From Miscanthus floridulus (taxonomy: Eukaryota > Streptophyta > Magnoliopsida > Poales > Poaceae), in contig NC_089587.1 of the NCBI RefSeq assembly GCF_019320115.1, positions 101,768,166 to 101,832,165 on the forward strand: DNA of 64,000 nucleotides, read 5' to 3'. The position numbers and the translations under genes are program-made. Position 1 is the stretch's first letter; each line of letters starts with the position of its first letter. The notes under the pieces are model-generated. The model was not told the DNA's origin. It ran no database searches and saw only the letters and a list, made by a program, of their open reading frames with translations. Shown here in pieces: positions 34,797-46,700 of the stretch.

Positions 34797-35172
34797 TTAT
34801 CACTGTCGGTTTTGATAAAAAAAACGGCAGTGATAGGGGTCATTAGTGCTGGTTTTAAGAACCGGCAGTGATTCCATATATCACTGTTGATTTTTTATGA
34901 AAAAACCCGACAGTGATAGACCTGGCAAACAGCTACCACTGCCGTAGGCGCTCAGCTTTTATTTTTTTGAAATCAGAGCCACTGCCGCAGTCTCTATCGG
35001 TTTTGATAAAAAAAACTGGCAGTGATAGGGGTCATTAGTGCCGGTTTTTAGAACCGGCAGTGATTGCATGTTCATTGTCATTTTTTATGAAAAAACGACA
35101 GTGATAGGCCTAGCAAATAGCAGGCGCTCAGCTTTTATTTTTATGAAATTAGAGCCACTGCTGTGGGCTCTG
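34797..35172. repeat. Two tandem units (190 bp) made of three hairpins each
   Basis: Units from about 34800 and 34990 share CGGTTTTGATAAAAAAAAC, GCAGTGATAGGGGTCATTAG, AGAACCGGCAGTGATT, TTTTTTATGAAAAAAC and GGCGCTCAGCTTTTATTTTT in order. Each unit contains three palindromic pairs of the CACTGCCGG type. The block lies 15 kb from the nearest left terminus and 5 kb from the right one. Confidence 0.82.
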
Positions 35173-35194
35173 GATAAAAAAATAAAAAAATTTG

Positions 35195-35520
35195 TCCCGC
35201 CTAGGTTTCGAATCGAGGGAGCGAGAAAGAGGGATTAGTGGCTTAACCGCTGCGTTAAAGGATGATTTACGTTAGGTAACATTTTGTTATCATTTTTATA
35301 GTTTAGGTTGAGGTTCATTTAATTCTATAAAAATATAAAAAAAAGTTTGCCGCACCTAGGATTCAAACCAAGGGCGTGGGCTTCACAGTAGCTGGCTTTT
35401 ACCGCTGTGCTATGATAGGGAGTACGTCAAGGTATGTTTTTTTGTTTTATCCTCTGAACGGGAGTTAATTAATTCGAGGTTCAGATTGTAGGGCCTTAAC
35501 CGCTGTGCTAGCACTAGGGA
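35195..35520 (-). other. Three tRNA-like (pol III A-box/B-box) modules
   Basis: Read on the minus strand: module at 35262-35195 has TAACGCAGCGGTTAAG and GATTCGAAACC; module at 35420-35349 has TAGCACAGCGGTAAAAG and GGTTTGAATCC; module at 35520-35474 has TAGCACAGCGGTTAAG with a poor B box. They share the A-box core with the modules at 30267-30492 but point the opposite way. No cloverleaf folds, so they are not tRNA genes. Confidence 0.4.
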
Positions 35521-35797
35521 TTATGTTAGTTTAGGTTATGTTTTTTCTTTTATTTGTTTAGTGCATGTAAATGCATATAATTTATTGTAAAATAATACAA
35601 ATATTTGTGTCTTGATTATTTAATTCCATGATAATTAATTAATGGTCTATAATTATCAAATAATAGTGTTTCTGAACATCATCTCAATATTTGATTACAT
35701 AGTCAATTATTTAATTTTAGAGAAGCGCACAATATATAAATTAGATTACATAGTTGGTGAACAACGTCCGAATAATGATTATATAGTTAATAATAAT

Positions 35798-38700
35798 CTA
35801 ACTATCTTTAGGTGCATTAACAATGAGGGCCTCATTGTGATCAAGCCGTACGTAAGCAGGTTCATCACCATCTTGAAGGATAGGTAGGGGTATGTTCACC
35901 TCAAATGGAGGCATTTCCTGATAGCCTCTGTAGTCTTCTTCGTTCGTCACTCCATCGACACCGACAATCTTCATTTTCCCTTCTAGGACTACTTTTAGCA
36001 TTCCTTTTGTCTTGTTGTCCCTTGTATAGAAGACTTGCATAACATCTCTTGCAAGGACAAAGGGGTCATCTCTGTATGTGGTCTTAGTGAGATCAACAGT
36101 AATGAACCCTTCGCTGTCAGTGTTGATTTTCGCAAGCTGGACCCACTGGTAGTGAAAAAGAGCTACCTTCAACATATCGTAGGCTAGCTCCCATATCTTC
36201 TCTATGAAATCATAGTATGTCGCCTGCACGTTGCCATTTTCATCGTGAGCATCAAAACGAACACCACAATTTTGGTATTTATTCTTTCCATCTTGCTTTT
36301 TTATGTAAAATGTGAATCCATTGATCTCATACCCTTGGTACTTAAGATATGTACTCGAAGGTCCCTTGGCTAAGGTATCTAGTTGATTATCCAACTTTAT
36401 TCCAAAGCAAGCGGCGTCGCAACCAGTTGACAAATTCCTCCTTATGTTTTTTATCCAGCCAAGCCTGTGACCTGCTCAGATATAGAGTTTGTAGCGATTG
36501 CTTGTGCTCGTCAATGTATGGCATCACACCCTTGGCTTGCTGGAGAACAGTGAACTATGCCTATCTAAAAGAAATAGGGTCGTCTACTATAACAGATTTC
36601 TTTTCGATCGTTCCTTTGCCACGTAGTCTTCTCTCATGACGAGATTCTGAAACTCTGACCCTTTTGATGTCCAGATAATATGTGCAGAATTCAATGGCCT
36701 CCTCCATTGACATCCTTGAACCATGCCCCCTTCTAGCCTGAATCTGTTTCTAACATACCTCCTGAAAACTTTCATCAATCTTTCAAAAGGGAACATCTGA
36801 TGCATGTACATTGGGCCAAGGGCTCTAATTTGGTCAACAAGATGAATGAGCAGATGCAATGAGATATCAAAGTAAGTCGGCGGGAAATGCATCTCAAGCC
36901 TAACGAGAGTTTCGACTATGTTTCGCTGCTGCTGCTCTAGCATGGACACATCAATGACCTTTTTTAAGATCACGTTGAAGAATGAGCATAGCTTTATAAT
37001 TGGGGCGCAGACCTTTGGGGGAGCATACCACGTAGGTTAACAGGGAGCAGCTGAGTCATAATGACATGATAGTCATGGGCCTTCATAGGGCTATAGTTGA
37101 ACTTGAGTTCTATCATGTTCACTAGCCTCTTTGGGTTCGCACAGTAGCCCTTTGAGACTTTGAGTTCATTGAAGAATGAAATAAGCGCACACTTTTCTTC
37201 CTTCTTCAATATCCATGACGCAACCAGAAGTTCGAACTGGCCATTCTCTAGCTCCACAGGATGCAGCTCCTTCCTGATTCTCATGTGTTGCATGTCTAGG
37301 TGTGTGGCTAATGAATCCTTCGATGTCCCCTCGGTGTCCATCAAGGTATTAAGTGTGTTAGCACACACATTTTTAGTGATGTGCATGGGATCAAGACAGT
37401 GGCGTACACTCAGAAATGGCTAGTAAGATAGTTTTTAGAAAACCAATTTTTTCTCTAAACGCTCCCATCAAGCGCTGCTACTGCATTGTCCCTCTTCCCA
37501 AGGACAACCTCTAGTTTATTGAGTTCTCGAAGTATCGCAGGCCCGTCTTGATATTTTAGAGATAAGCGTTTCTCAATAGTACCGTTGAAATCTTTTCTGT
37601 TCTTACGGTAAGGGTGATCCTTAGGTAGGAACCTACAGTGTCCCATATAAACTATATTTGAGTTATTTGGTAGATTTACCGTATTGGTGTCGTCCAAGCA
37701 CTCGACACATCTAGTATAGCCTTTTGTCTTCTCTTTGGACAACCAACCTTGACCTGGTAGGTCGGTGATTGTAGTGATAAGTACTCCCTTGATCGTCATA
37801 TGTTCCTTTTTATACTCGTCCCAAATATCCGGCACACCCTTTTCAAACATCTCCACTAGTTCATCGATCACTGGTTCTATAAATACATCGATGTCATTCC
37901 TAGGTTGTCTTGGCCCTTGGATCAGTAGTGACATCTGGATGTACGACCGCTTCATATAGACCCAATGTTGAAGGTTGTATATATACAGCGTCACTGGCCA
38001 GGTGCTATGATTGCTTCTAACCTAGTCGAAAGGATTCATCCCATCTGTGCTCAAAGCAAACCAAAGATGCCTTACCTCTCCACTGATGTCTTTATAGAAC
38101 AGAGTATTGATAGTCCTCTAGTCATGCCCATCGGCAGGGTGCCTCATCATTATATCTTTCTTACGCTCTTCGCCATGCCAGCGCAACAGCTTGGCTGACT
38201 TTGCACATGCAAACAACCTATGCACCCAGGGAGCTATAGGAAAATACCAAATGACCTTTACGGGACCTCCTTTGATCTTGATACCCTAATCTGATAGCCC
38301 TTCCTTGTACCATAGAGCTTAACACTTGGGGCACTTGTCTAAGTCTTTGTATTTTTATCCATGGTACAATATGCAATCATTGGAACACGCGTGGATTTTT
38401 TCAACCTCGAGGCCAATGGGGCAGATCATTTGCTTGGCCAAGTATGTCTTTTCTAGCAACTCATTTTTTTCTAGGAGCATTTTCCTTATTATACCTAACA
38501 ACTTATCGAAGCCTTTATTGCTCAGTCCGTTTGTTGATTTGAACTCTAACAACATGATGTCGGCTTCCAGTTTGCTCATTGGATAATTCTTATACAATGG
38601 TGTTTTGCCATCTTGTCTCATTTTCTCTAGCTTTCTCAGCTGTCTTTTACTAAGACATCCGGTCTCTACATTACGTAGCAGCTAAGAAATGCCATCGTTA

Positions 38701-39079
38701 TCCTTAGTGTCGTCAGCCAGCTTATTCCTAAACACATTATTAAATGTGGCCATAGGTTCCATGTTGACACTGGGTTCCTCATCAACATCGTGGATGGCTA
38801 CGTCAGGCATGTCCACATCATCATCGTTTTCCTACGGAACATTCACACTAACTTCGCATGCATAGTCCATATCATATAGTTTGGCATAAACCCCCTGGTA
38901 ACCAAGTGTGATTGTATAGACTCAATTTGACGAAAGTTCCTTTGATTCTTGTAATCTTTGCATGGGCAGAAGATAGGGTTCCCATTCACAGCATGAGCTT
39001 TGGCATCGATGATAAACTGGCTGATGCCATGCATGTACCGCTTGTCCATTCAGGATAGATGTATCCACTCTCGATCCAT
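35798..39079 (-). pseudogene. CACTA TNP2-type transposase, interrupted
   Basis: Domains in order on the minus strand: Transposase-associated N-terminus (MDKRYMHGISQF, PIFCPCKDYKNQ, HLVTRGFMPNYMIW; 39079-38843); TNP2 core start (PLYKNYPMSKLEADIMLLEF, IHACSNDCILYHG; 38621-38355); core centre with FALSTDGMNPF and GPRQPRNDIDVFIEPVIDEL, which hold candidate catalytic Asp residues (about 38090-37455); MHITKNVCANTLNTLMDTEG to HDYHVIMTQLLPVNLRG (37386-36994); a DUF4218-like part (MHFPPTYFDISLHLLIHLVD, QMFPFERLMK; 36973-36587); and a DUF4216-like C-terminus (36433-35798). A TGA replaces the Trp before MDKRYM, and further stops interrupt the core near 38040, 38120 and 38290. The product would cut at the TIRs; this copy cannot encode it intact. 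Confidence 0.9.
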
Positions 39080-39550
39080 CTCTACACAAAAAATATTGAG
39101 ACAGTAATTATAAAGAATTAATAAGAAATCGAGATTCATGAACAACAATTGTAGCTCGAAAGTACCATTTTTGGAAAACATTATTGTACACTAATTATTG
39201 AAAAATTAAAATTGGTAGCCCTGGCCCTATAAATTGAAAATCATAGTAAAAAACAATTATTGCACAATAATAAAGAACAACTATTCTACTCTACTTCTAA
39301 GAACTAATTATAGCATCACATACTAATAATGATGATCTTGACCACCATGGAATAATTAGCTAGGAATTTAAATGTGTTCATAGACACTAACCTTTTGGAT
39401 GATGGATTCACCATAATTTAAGCCTTGCACAAATGTCCAATTGGAAAAATACTCTCTAGAATGGAGAAAGAACTAGAATGAGAATCAACCAATGTAGCCA
39501 TCAAAACAAAACTAATTAAGCAACAAAATCAAAGGAGTGGATGTTTGTTA

Positions 39551-39715
39551 CTAACCTTAAAGCAAAAAGATCAAGCCATTCTTCAAAATCCAAGCGCCAG
39601 CTTCATGATGAAGAGCAGACGCAACAATGGAGAGAAGGGCCCAAGCGAGCGCCTCTGTTCTCGGGATGGAAGAGAGGCGGAAGGAGAGGACAACTGCAGC
39701 CTTTTTGTGCTATAG
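39551..39715 (-). promoter_or_regulatory. Leader and first splice donor of the transposase gene
   Basis: On the minus strand a pyrimidine-rich leader (39700-39610) follows the subterminal repeats. A short upstream frame starts MKLALGF near 39610, and the segment ends in TTTAAG before GTTAGTAACAA, a plausible donor. The main start is at 39079, so a 5' intron of about 0.45 kb is likely. Confidence 0.4.
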
Positions 39716-39989
39716 GCTTATCACTTTCGGTTCATGGATAGAACCAACAGTGGTAAAACCCAATCACTATTAGCTCTTGGCTTGAACTGGCAGTGATAAG
39801 TGGCCGCCAAAACACTGCCGGTGCAAGCCACAAACCGGCAGTGATGTGGTCCTTCACTGCCAGTTTTAGCCTAGCCTCAATCATTTTCTCATTTTCAAGC
39901 TTATAACCGGCAGTGAAGGTACATCACTGTCGGTTCTCATAAATCCGGCAGTGATGAGGTCGGCAGTGATGTCCAAATCTATAGTAGTG
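39715..39989. repeat. CACTA right terminus: subterminal repeats and TIR
   Basis: Six or more CACTGCCGG-type motifs in both orientations end in GTCCAAATCTATAGTAGTG at 39989, followed by TCA. The outer bases pair with the left terminus at 20640. Confidence 0.9.
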
Positions 39990-39992
39990 TCA

Positions 39993-41660
39993 AAACCCTT
40001 TCAAACGCACTACTCCAAATGTTGTCCCTTGAGACAACCAACACCTACTGAGTTAGCATTTTTTAAATTTTGCAAAGGTTTTATCTTGCTTCCTTTCCAC
40101 GCCACTCGATCTAAATGCACTCTCAAGCTAGGTATGAACTAGTGGCACTAGATAGCCAATTAGCAAAACGTGTTTGCCCCTATTGATAATATGACTATCG
40201 ATCCTAAACCCACCCAAGCTCTTCTCAACAACATGTTAGGCCAGTGAAATGAAACTCGCTACAAGTCATACCTTTGCCTTATGCATTTCCATTCCATCTC
40301 TAGTGTGATTCCCTCGAGCATCTACTTTCCATCTCATCATCTTCCATATGATGAATAATGGTCATCTCCATGTGTGGCCAACCTTGCCACTTCATCGTTG
40401 TTTGCATTGAATCTCCTTCATCTTCACTCCATAAAGCCACTTGATATCTTCACATATCACCTTCACTTGGCTTGATATTCATGAAATGATATGGTCCTGT
40501 TCATAGCTTCACATGGCTTTCATAGTCCATCAACCTTAGCCTTGCCCGCTCTTCTCTAGTGCCTTGGTCCATTGGTGACAAGCCCTCTACTTGCACTTCA
40601 CCATCTCGATGGCCCATCAGGTCCCGAGCCTCTAACTTACCCTTTACCCTTGCCCACGGTCCATTGTAGCCAAGCCTTGCCTTGATCTTCACCATCTTGT
40701 CATATGAGACTATGTCATGTCCCATATTCAATATGCTTCTCATATTGATCTTCACTTCAACTTTCCATGATTTGCCATCTCAACACATGCACATGTCATC
40801 TATCCTGCATGGCCTTCATGTCTTGCTCAACCTAGCTTGTGGAATAACCCCATTCTCATCTCTCATGAAACCTCATTAGTCCACCTAACATTGTCACTCA
40901 ATTGCCAAAACCAAATCAGGACTTTCAAACTACTTTTTTTTTATAATTGATGATAACTCTACAAAGATAAAGAATAATTTAAAATTCCAAGCTGGCACTT
41001 CACCCGCAAGTAAATATCTAACATGCATGGTTCAAATTTTGCTACATTTATCCATAGCATGAATAACATGATATAAGTTGGATAAATTTCACAAACCCGA
41101 CTTAGTAGTGATAACTCTCCATACATATGTGCTCAGATGGTTTGGCTTCGTGTTTGCACATATGCATAAATATGATATTTGTGGGAAAATTACCACTACT
41201 AAGTCATACTAAGGTATATATATGATATAGAATATACCTTTGTAGTGTGTTCCTTAACATCATCATGGCTAGGTAGACACTAGATACCTTATGAGATCAA
41301 CATTAAAAGCATAGGCTCTAGTTACCACTTGAAAGCTACTAACTAATTCTATTTCTAGGATGTAGGAATTAATTGATGGCTGCATGTTTCTAATTTTTAT
41401 GAGATTTTTATGATGTAGGAGTATCTCTATATTTTATCTATTATGACGACGTTTACCGTGGAGGTTCTAAAAGAGTCTCGAGTAGTGAGATTGTATTTGC
41501 ATGCCATAAATTTTCACCTCTAAGCTCCAAACGGGTGCATTTGTGTTACATAATGGAAACATATATAAGAATAATTTTCTGATACCAAAATATTATTTTT
41601 GGACACCCTCTTTGGTAATAAAGAATTCAGTAGTGTTGTTTTGGAAACACTAAGGTAGTA
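39993..41660. other. Anonymous AT-rich flank right of the CACTA element
   Basis: No gene is supported. The region 40000-40900 reads as pyrimidine-rich, CATC/CTTCA-rich DNA of a kind common in decayed grass retrotransposons, but I cannot name it. A hairpin lies at 41099-41205. Confidence 0.5.
41099..41205. repeat. Inverted repeat of 107 bp with 12-bp perfect ends
   Basis: GACTTAGTAGTG (41099-41110) is the exact reverse complement of CACTACTAAGTC (41194-41205). A second inner pair, CATATGTGC and GCACATATG, continues the pairing, so the whole could fold into one imperfect hairpin. No target duplication is evident. A small separate hairpin (AAGGTATAT with ATATACCTT) lies next to it at 41211-41241. 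Confidence 0.7.
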
Positions 41661-41907
41661 CTCCCTTCATTCACAAAAGAATGTAATTCTCGTTTTTCGA
41701 GAAGTCAAATAATTTAAATTTTTACTAAATTTATATAAAAATACTAATACTCATGATACAAAATAAATATCATTAGATTAGTTATAAAATATATTTTTAT
41801 AATAAATTTATTTAGAGATATAAATGTTAATTCTATTTATCATAAACTTGGTCAAACTTGAGTTAGTTTGACTAGCACGGATCCTATAATTGCATTCTTT
41901 CGTGGAG
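41661..41907. mobile_element. Stowaway-type MITE
   Basis: The element starts CTCCCTTCATTCACAAAAGA and ends with the reverse complement of CTCCACGAAAGAATGCAATT; AAAGAATGNAATT is shared by both ends. TA stands on both sides (41659-41660 and 41908-41909). Length 247 bp and AT-rich interior fit Tc1/Mariner-derived Stowaway elements. Confidence 0.85.
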
Positions 41908-41989
41908 TATAAAAAATAAAGTTTCAATCATATGTATAAAACAATTCTAGTTCGATATATGTCTCGATCAATCCATCTATCACATCAGC

Positions 41990-42420
41990 AGCAAATCCTT
42001 GAAGCGGGAATGGTTCCAACCACGTCGGCGTCGCCGGAAAGCCATCCCTACCACCGCCGGTGTCTCTCTCCGCGCATGCACCCGGCTGATCAGGTTTCTG
42101 TCGTTGGCAATCATGGCGTGCGCTGAGGTCTACCGTACCCGGCCTCTTCGTCCCTATCCACCAACCAACCACACGTACAAGCGGCGGGAGCGCTCGCCCG
42201 AGTGTGTGACGCACGTTCCCCTGAGATTACCGGCCACGTGCTCCCGGCCGCCATCCCGACATGCCGCGCTGTCGCCGGCGCGCCTCCTCAGATGCGGGAA
42301 GGGCCGCGCGCGCGGTTGGTCTGACCGCCCATGCAAGGGAGCAGCTGGCTAGCTTGCTAGGACGACGCAGGCATGTGAAGAGGCAGCCTTGTTACGCCGT
42401 CGCCTGATGGCTAGCGAGTC
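41990..42420. other. GC-rich island, possible low-copy or promoter-type sequence
   Basis: This stretch stands out from AT-rich neighbours. It has many CG dinucleotides, a CACGTG core near 42235 and no match to the repeats seen elsewhere in the window. Frames at 41999-42352 (plus) and 42214-41924 (minus) are open but show no domain or exon pattern, so I do not call a gene. Confidence 0.4.
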
Positions 42421-42660
42421 CACTACTTGCCTGCTTGTCGTCCATGCAGAACTCCACGTCCCATCGCTCCATCTGTGATCAGCCAGCTCGATACTGCTTG
42501 AAAGCAACAAGAGGCACCCAGATTTATTTGCCCAATTGGGCTATGTTGTTGCGGGTTTGTTGGATCTCTTGCAGATCTCCCATGGATAGATGCAAGATCG
42601 ATATTTCATTTCCAGCTACCAGATATGGTACTATTAAACGGTACTCTTAATCGGAAATTG

Positions 42661-42682
42661 TATGTATGTATGTATGTATGTA
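42661..42682 (+). repeat. TATG microsatellite
   Basis: Five tandem TATG units are followed by TAGTAGTAG. Confidence 0.9.
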
Positions 42683-42850
42683 GTAGTAGCTAGGTAGTTG
42701 AGCAGGTCTACTATGTTTTGGATCAGAAATAATGCAGCCATTATATATGTGTTTGTCTATCAGCTGATGATGCACTCTGACTCGACTTTGCTGATTTCTT
42801 CACCATTATCAATCTTGATGAAGATGAAGTGTTCCGATGCTAACGAGTTA

Positions 42851-43009
42851 CTCCCTACGTTCCAATTTATAGGTCGCTTTAGCATTTCTATATACACAAC
42901 TTTTATTATGTATTTAGATATATCGTATATCTAGGTGCATAACCAAAAAAAAAAACTATATACCTAGAAACACTAAATTAAAAGACCTATAATTTAGGAT
43001 AGAGGGTGA
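42851..43009. mobile_element. Stowaway-like MITE
   Basis: It starts CTCCCTACGTTCCAATTTAT, and its other end on the minus strand reads CCCTCTATCCTAAATTATAG; TTATAGGTC is common to both. TA flanks both sides (42849-42850 and 43010-43011). The terminal bases of the right end are degenerate. Confidence 0.72.
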
Positions 43010-43011
43010 TA

Positions 43012-43712
43012 CATACATAAATGTTCAACCCTCGGGTCGGTAATTATTAGACAGCGATTGGCAGTAGAACATCCATATGTACAAATCCTGCATGTGCAAA
43101 CGTGGATGTGCGGTATATTTGCGTATATAATTAGCTACCAAGAGTGCGCTGGTAAATAGGGCGGCAAACGTCATCATCTCATTTTAGATTTTAACCATAC
43201 TCACTCTTCGCGGGATTATAAATACTGCTGCTTAAACTTTACAGGTTTTATTATTATATTAGTCTACTTCAACTATAAAGGGCATAAAATCGGGATAAAA
43301 CATATAATGCTCCAAACAGAATAGTAACATGAGCATGTTATTCTTTGTTTAAATTCTCTAAAGGTTGAAAGCTAGTTAACTATATAATGTGCGATTGTGT
43401 ATCAACAAATTGTTAGGAAATCCATTAAGCTCAACAGCATGCCCCACCGTACAATGTATTTATACATTTTAAACTTTATTGTTCATGCTAAGCGCCACTC
43501 TCTATTATCAAAGTAGCCCAATGTTTGAAGGTACTAAACCTACATGAAATTAGGCCATAACATGTTAGTGAAGAATAGCTCCGTACGTTGACTGCAACAG
43601 CTTCGTGTTACTTAGTCACAGCTAGGGATGGCAGAGGGTCGAGAGTAAAGTGCCGAAGTGTAAATATCCACCTGTGAAACGTTGCCTAATAGATAAAATT
43701 TTATACCACACC
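43012..43712. other. AT-rich spacer, nothing recognised
   Basis: Neither strand shows a gene, repeat family or RNA that I can support. Confidence 0.5.
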
Positions 43713-46700
43713 TTTTTTTTTAGAGAACAGGAGGGATCAGAGGCTGATCCCTACTTGAGCATATATTAATTAAAAAATAGGAAACAAACAATAGAGTACA
43801 AAGGGAGTACAAAAGGAGAACAGAGCAGGTTCAAGAGACAAAGAAGGCGAGGAACAAAATAAGGCAGATTACACAAGTTGCTCTAGCCATAAAACAATTG
43901 AAGGGAAGTATTTCTTCTTCGCGCGAAGGATAGCTAGGCCGAAGACACTAAGGAAGCAATGCTTGCAGCGGTCCACACTAACAGCCTCATTTCTGAATAT
44001 AAGATTGTTTCTAACAGTCCAAATGCTCCAGCACATTAGTACTATGATCTACATGAAGAAAGATACACCAAGCTGGGTTTTGAAACTCTCAAGGATTTCC
44101 AAAGGTTGAGCTGCAGTAGGCACTTGAATACCTACCAGATTCCAGCAATCTCTGGCAAAGCTGCAGTGCAAGAAAAGATGTTCTACCATTTCCTCAAAGG
44201 CCTCGTTGCACAAAACACAATCATACGACTGAAGATGCATATGTTTCCTTCTCAGAATATTCCTAGTACTGAGCATATCTTGCACCGACAACCAAAAAAA
44301 CACTTTGTGTTTGTGCTGGCAAGAAGACTTCCAAATCCATTTGAATGCAGGGTGAGTCCAGGTCTGCCCCATCAGATGTTTGTATGCTTTTGAAGACGAG
44401 TAGGTGTTTCTGTTCCAGGCAGGTTCAGTAAAGAGTGCTCCAAGACAAGCCACTGCTCCAAAGCTTCAACTGACAAAAGAGGGTGGCAACATCCATCTGA
44501 TTTCTAGTCTGAAGGAGAGACAGGATAGGTTTTTTGGCAAATGAAAATAACTCAGGGTACTGAAGTTTAGGTACCATCCCTGCCCAAAGATCATCCCAGA
44601 GTAGACAAGAACTACCATTTGTCCAGAAGTTTCAAAATATCCCTCCACCAGAAAGAACCCTTCTTGACGTGATTAGGTAATCTACCATTGTTATAATATT
44701 TCTCCCATATAAGATGAACCCAGGGGATATCCAATTTATTGAAGAATTTGTGTAAATTCTTGATTAGCAAAGCTTCATTCTGAGTTCTGAGGTCAAGCAC
44801 TCCTAGCCCTCCAAGATCTTTGGGATTAGTGACAATAGGCCAGGCTGCTTTAGAATTAACTCTCTGATTGATATCAGCCCCTCTCCACAAGCAGTGCTTT
44901 CTATATTTGTCAATCTGATCAACTACTGTGCCTTGCAGGGAGAAAGTGCACATAAACAAGGTTGGAAGAGCACTGAAGACAGAGTTGGTGATTTGGAGCC
45001 TGCCAGCCTGAGAAAGAAAAAGAGAGGTGCTGACTAATCTTCTCTCACACCTTGAGATGAGAGGCAAAAAATCCTCTACCTTTGGCTTGGTGATCCCCAA
45101 TGTCAAGCCAAGATAGGTAAAAGGCAAGCTCCCAGTGTTACAACCAAAGGTTGAGGCAAGATGTTGCAATTTTTCAGGGTTTACATTTATGGGAACCATC
45201 ATGGACTTTTGGAAATTTAGTTTCAACCCAGTGGAGGAGGCAAAAGAACCAAGAAGTGCTTTGAGAGAAAAAAGCTACCTCCCACATCTCTCAAGGATTA
45301 TTAAGGTATCATCAGCATATTGTAGGATGGGAAAATCACTGGAGTATTGTAGAGGGATTGGAAGCCTGAGCAAACCCAAATCTTTAGCTCTGTTGGTGAT
45401 GGACTGGAGCAGCTCTGCAGCAAGGACAAAAAGGAGAGGAGAAAGGGGGTCTCCTTGCCTAACTCCCCTCCTGCAGTGAAACACTTTACCAGGCACTCCA
45501 TTGAGAAGAACAGCAGAGGTTCCAGAATTGAAAATCATTCTCATCCAATTAATCCATCTGTTATCAAAACCTTTAGCTTGAAGGATCTGTATAATAGCCT
45601 CATGCTCAATCATGTCAAAAGCCTTCTCAAAGTCTAGTTTCGAGATGACTAATTCTTTTTTGGACTTATGACACAAATGAAGATACTCAAATGACCAAGC
45701 CAAGCAATCCTGGATAGACCTAGCTTTTATGAAGCCATATTGGTTTTGATGAATGAGGCCAGTTATCACATGTTGCAGTCTGTTTGCAAGTAGCTTAGTA
45801 AGAATTTTGACTGAGGAATTGAGAAAAGATATGGGTCTGAACTCTGAAGTCATTCACATGTACTGGACCATCCACTTTAGGAATTAGAGTGTGGAAGGAA
45901 TTATTAATGCTCTTAAGATAGATGTTGCCATGATAAAAATCATCACATAACTTATAGAAGTCAAATATGATAATTCTCCAGCATTTCTTAATGAAGTTGT
46001 TGTTGAAACCATCAGGCCCCGGGGATTTGTCAGAAGGCAGGATTTGAACTATCCTGTCAATCTCCTGATTATTGAAGGGTTGTACCAGTGCTTGGAGATC
46101 AGAGCCATTACCAAACAGAGATGGGAGATTGAACAACATTCCCTGAAAATTAGAGGTGCCAAGTCTTTCTTTAAAGCTTCTCCATAGAATGCCTGCCTTT
46201 TGCTCATGTTCCTGCACAAGGTTCCCAGCCTGGCTCATCAGAGAAGTAATTGAATTCCTTCTATGCTTGATGGTGGCGTTGGCATGAAAAAAGCTTGAGT
46301 TCTCATCCCCTAATTTCACCCACTTTATAGTCCCTCTCTGTCTCCAGTACACTTTGTTGGTGAAGAAGGCTTACTAGTTTGTCCCCAAGCAGTTCCTTGA
46401 AATTCCATTCTATGACTGATAAATTTTTCCTTTCTTTCAGCAGCTCCATGAAGAACAGAACTAGTTTGACATTGGTGATTAACTCTTTCAACTTAGATAA
46501 CTGCTTCTGCCCAGATCTAAGAGATCCTCTAAGATTCTTGAACTTGGCTGTTAAGGTCTTGGCTTGATCTGTTAAGTTGGTGGGGGAGGCCCAACACTGT
46601 TCCACTAGGGGCAAAAAGCTTTCATGTAACAACCAGTAATTTTCAAATCTGAAAACTCTTCCTTTTGGGATTTCAGTCTTGATTTCAATAACACAAGGCC

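Larger units (their letters stand above)
20640..39989 (-). mobile_element. Composite CACTA (En/Spm) DNA transposon, 19.35 kb
   Basis: The left terminus starts CACTATCCCAGATTAGGACA and the right terminus, on the minus strand, CACTACTATAGATTTGGACA; they agree at most of 30 positions. TCA stands on both sides (20637-20639 and 39990-39992), which fits the 3-bp target duplication of the superfamily. Both ends carry palindromic CACTGCCGG repeats. Genes on the minus strand are a TNP2-type transposase with stops, an unrecognised decayed gene, and a TNPA/Transposase_24-type region followed by Ulp1-like exons. A Tat fragment, an LTR-like block, a MITE and a LINE scrap lie inside. The internal duplication around the Tat fragment means the present element may be a fusion of two CACTA copies, so the TCA match could be coincidence (1 in 64). 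Confidence 0.82.

Noticed and set aside
41999..42352. 117-codon frame in the GC-rich island
   Set aside because: It is Arg/Pro-rich in a way expected from composition, and a frame is also open on the other strand.
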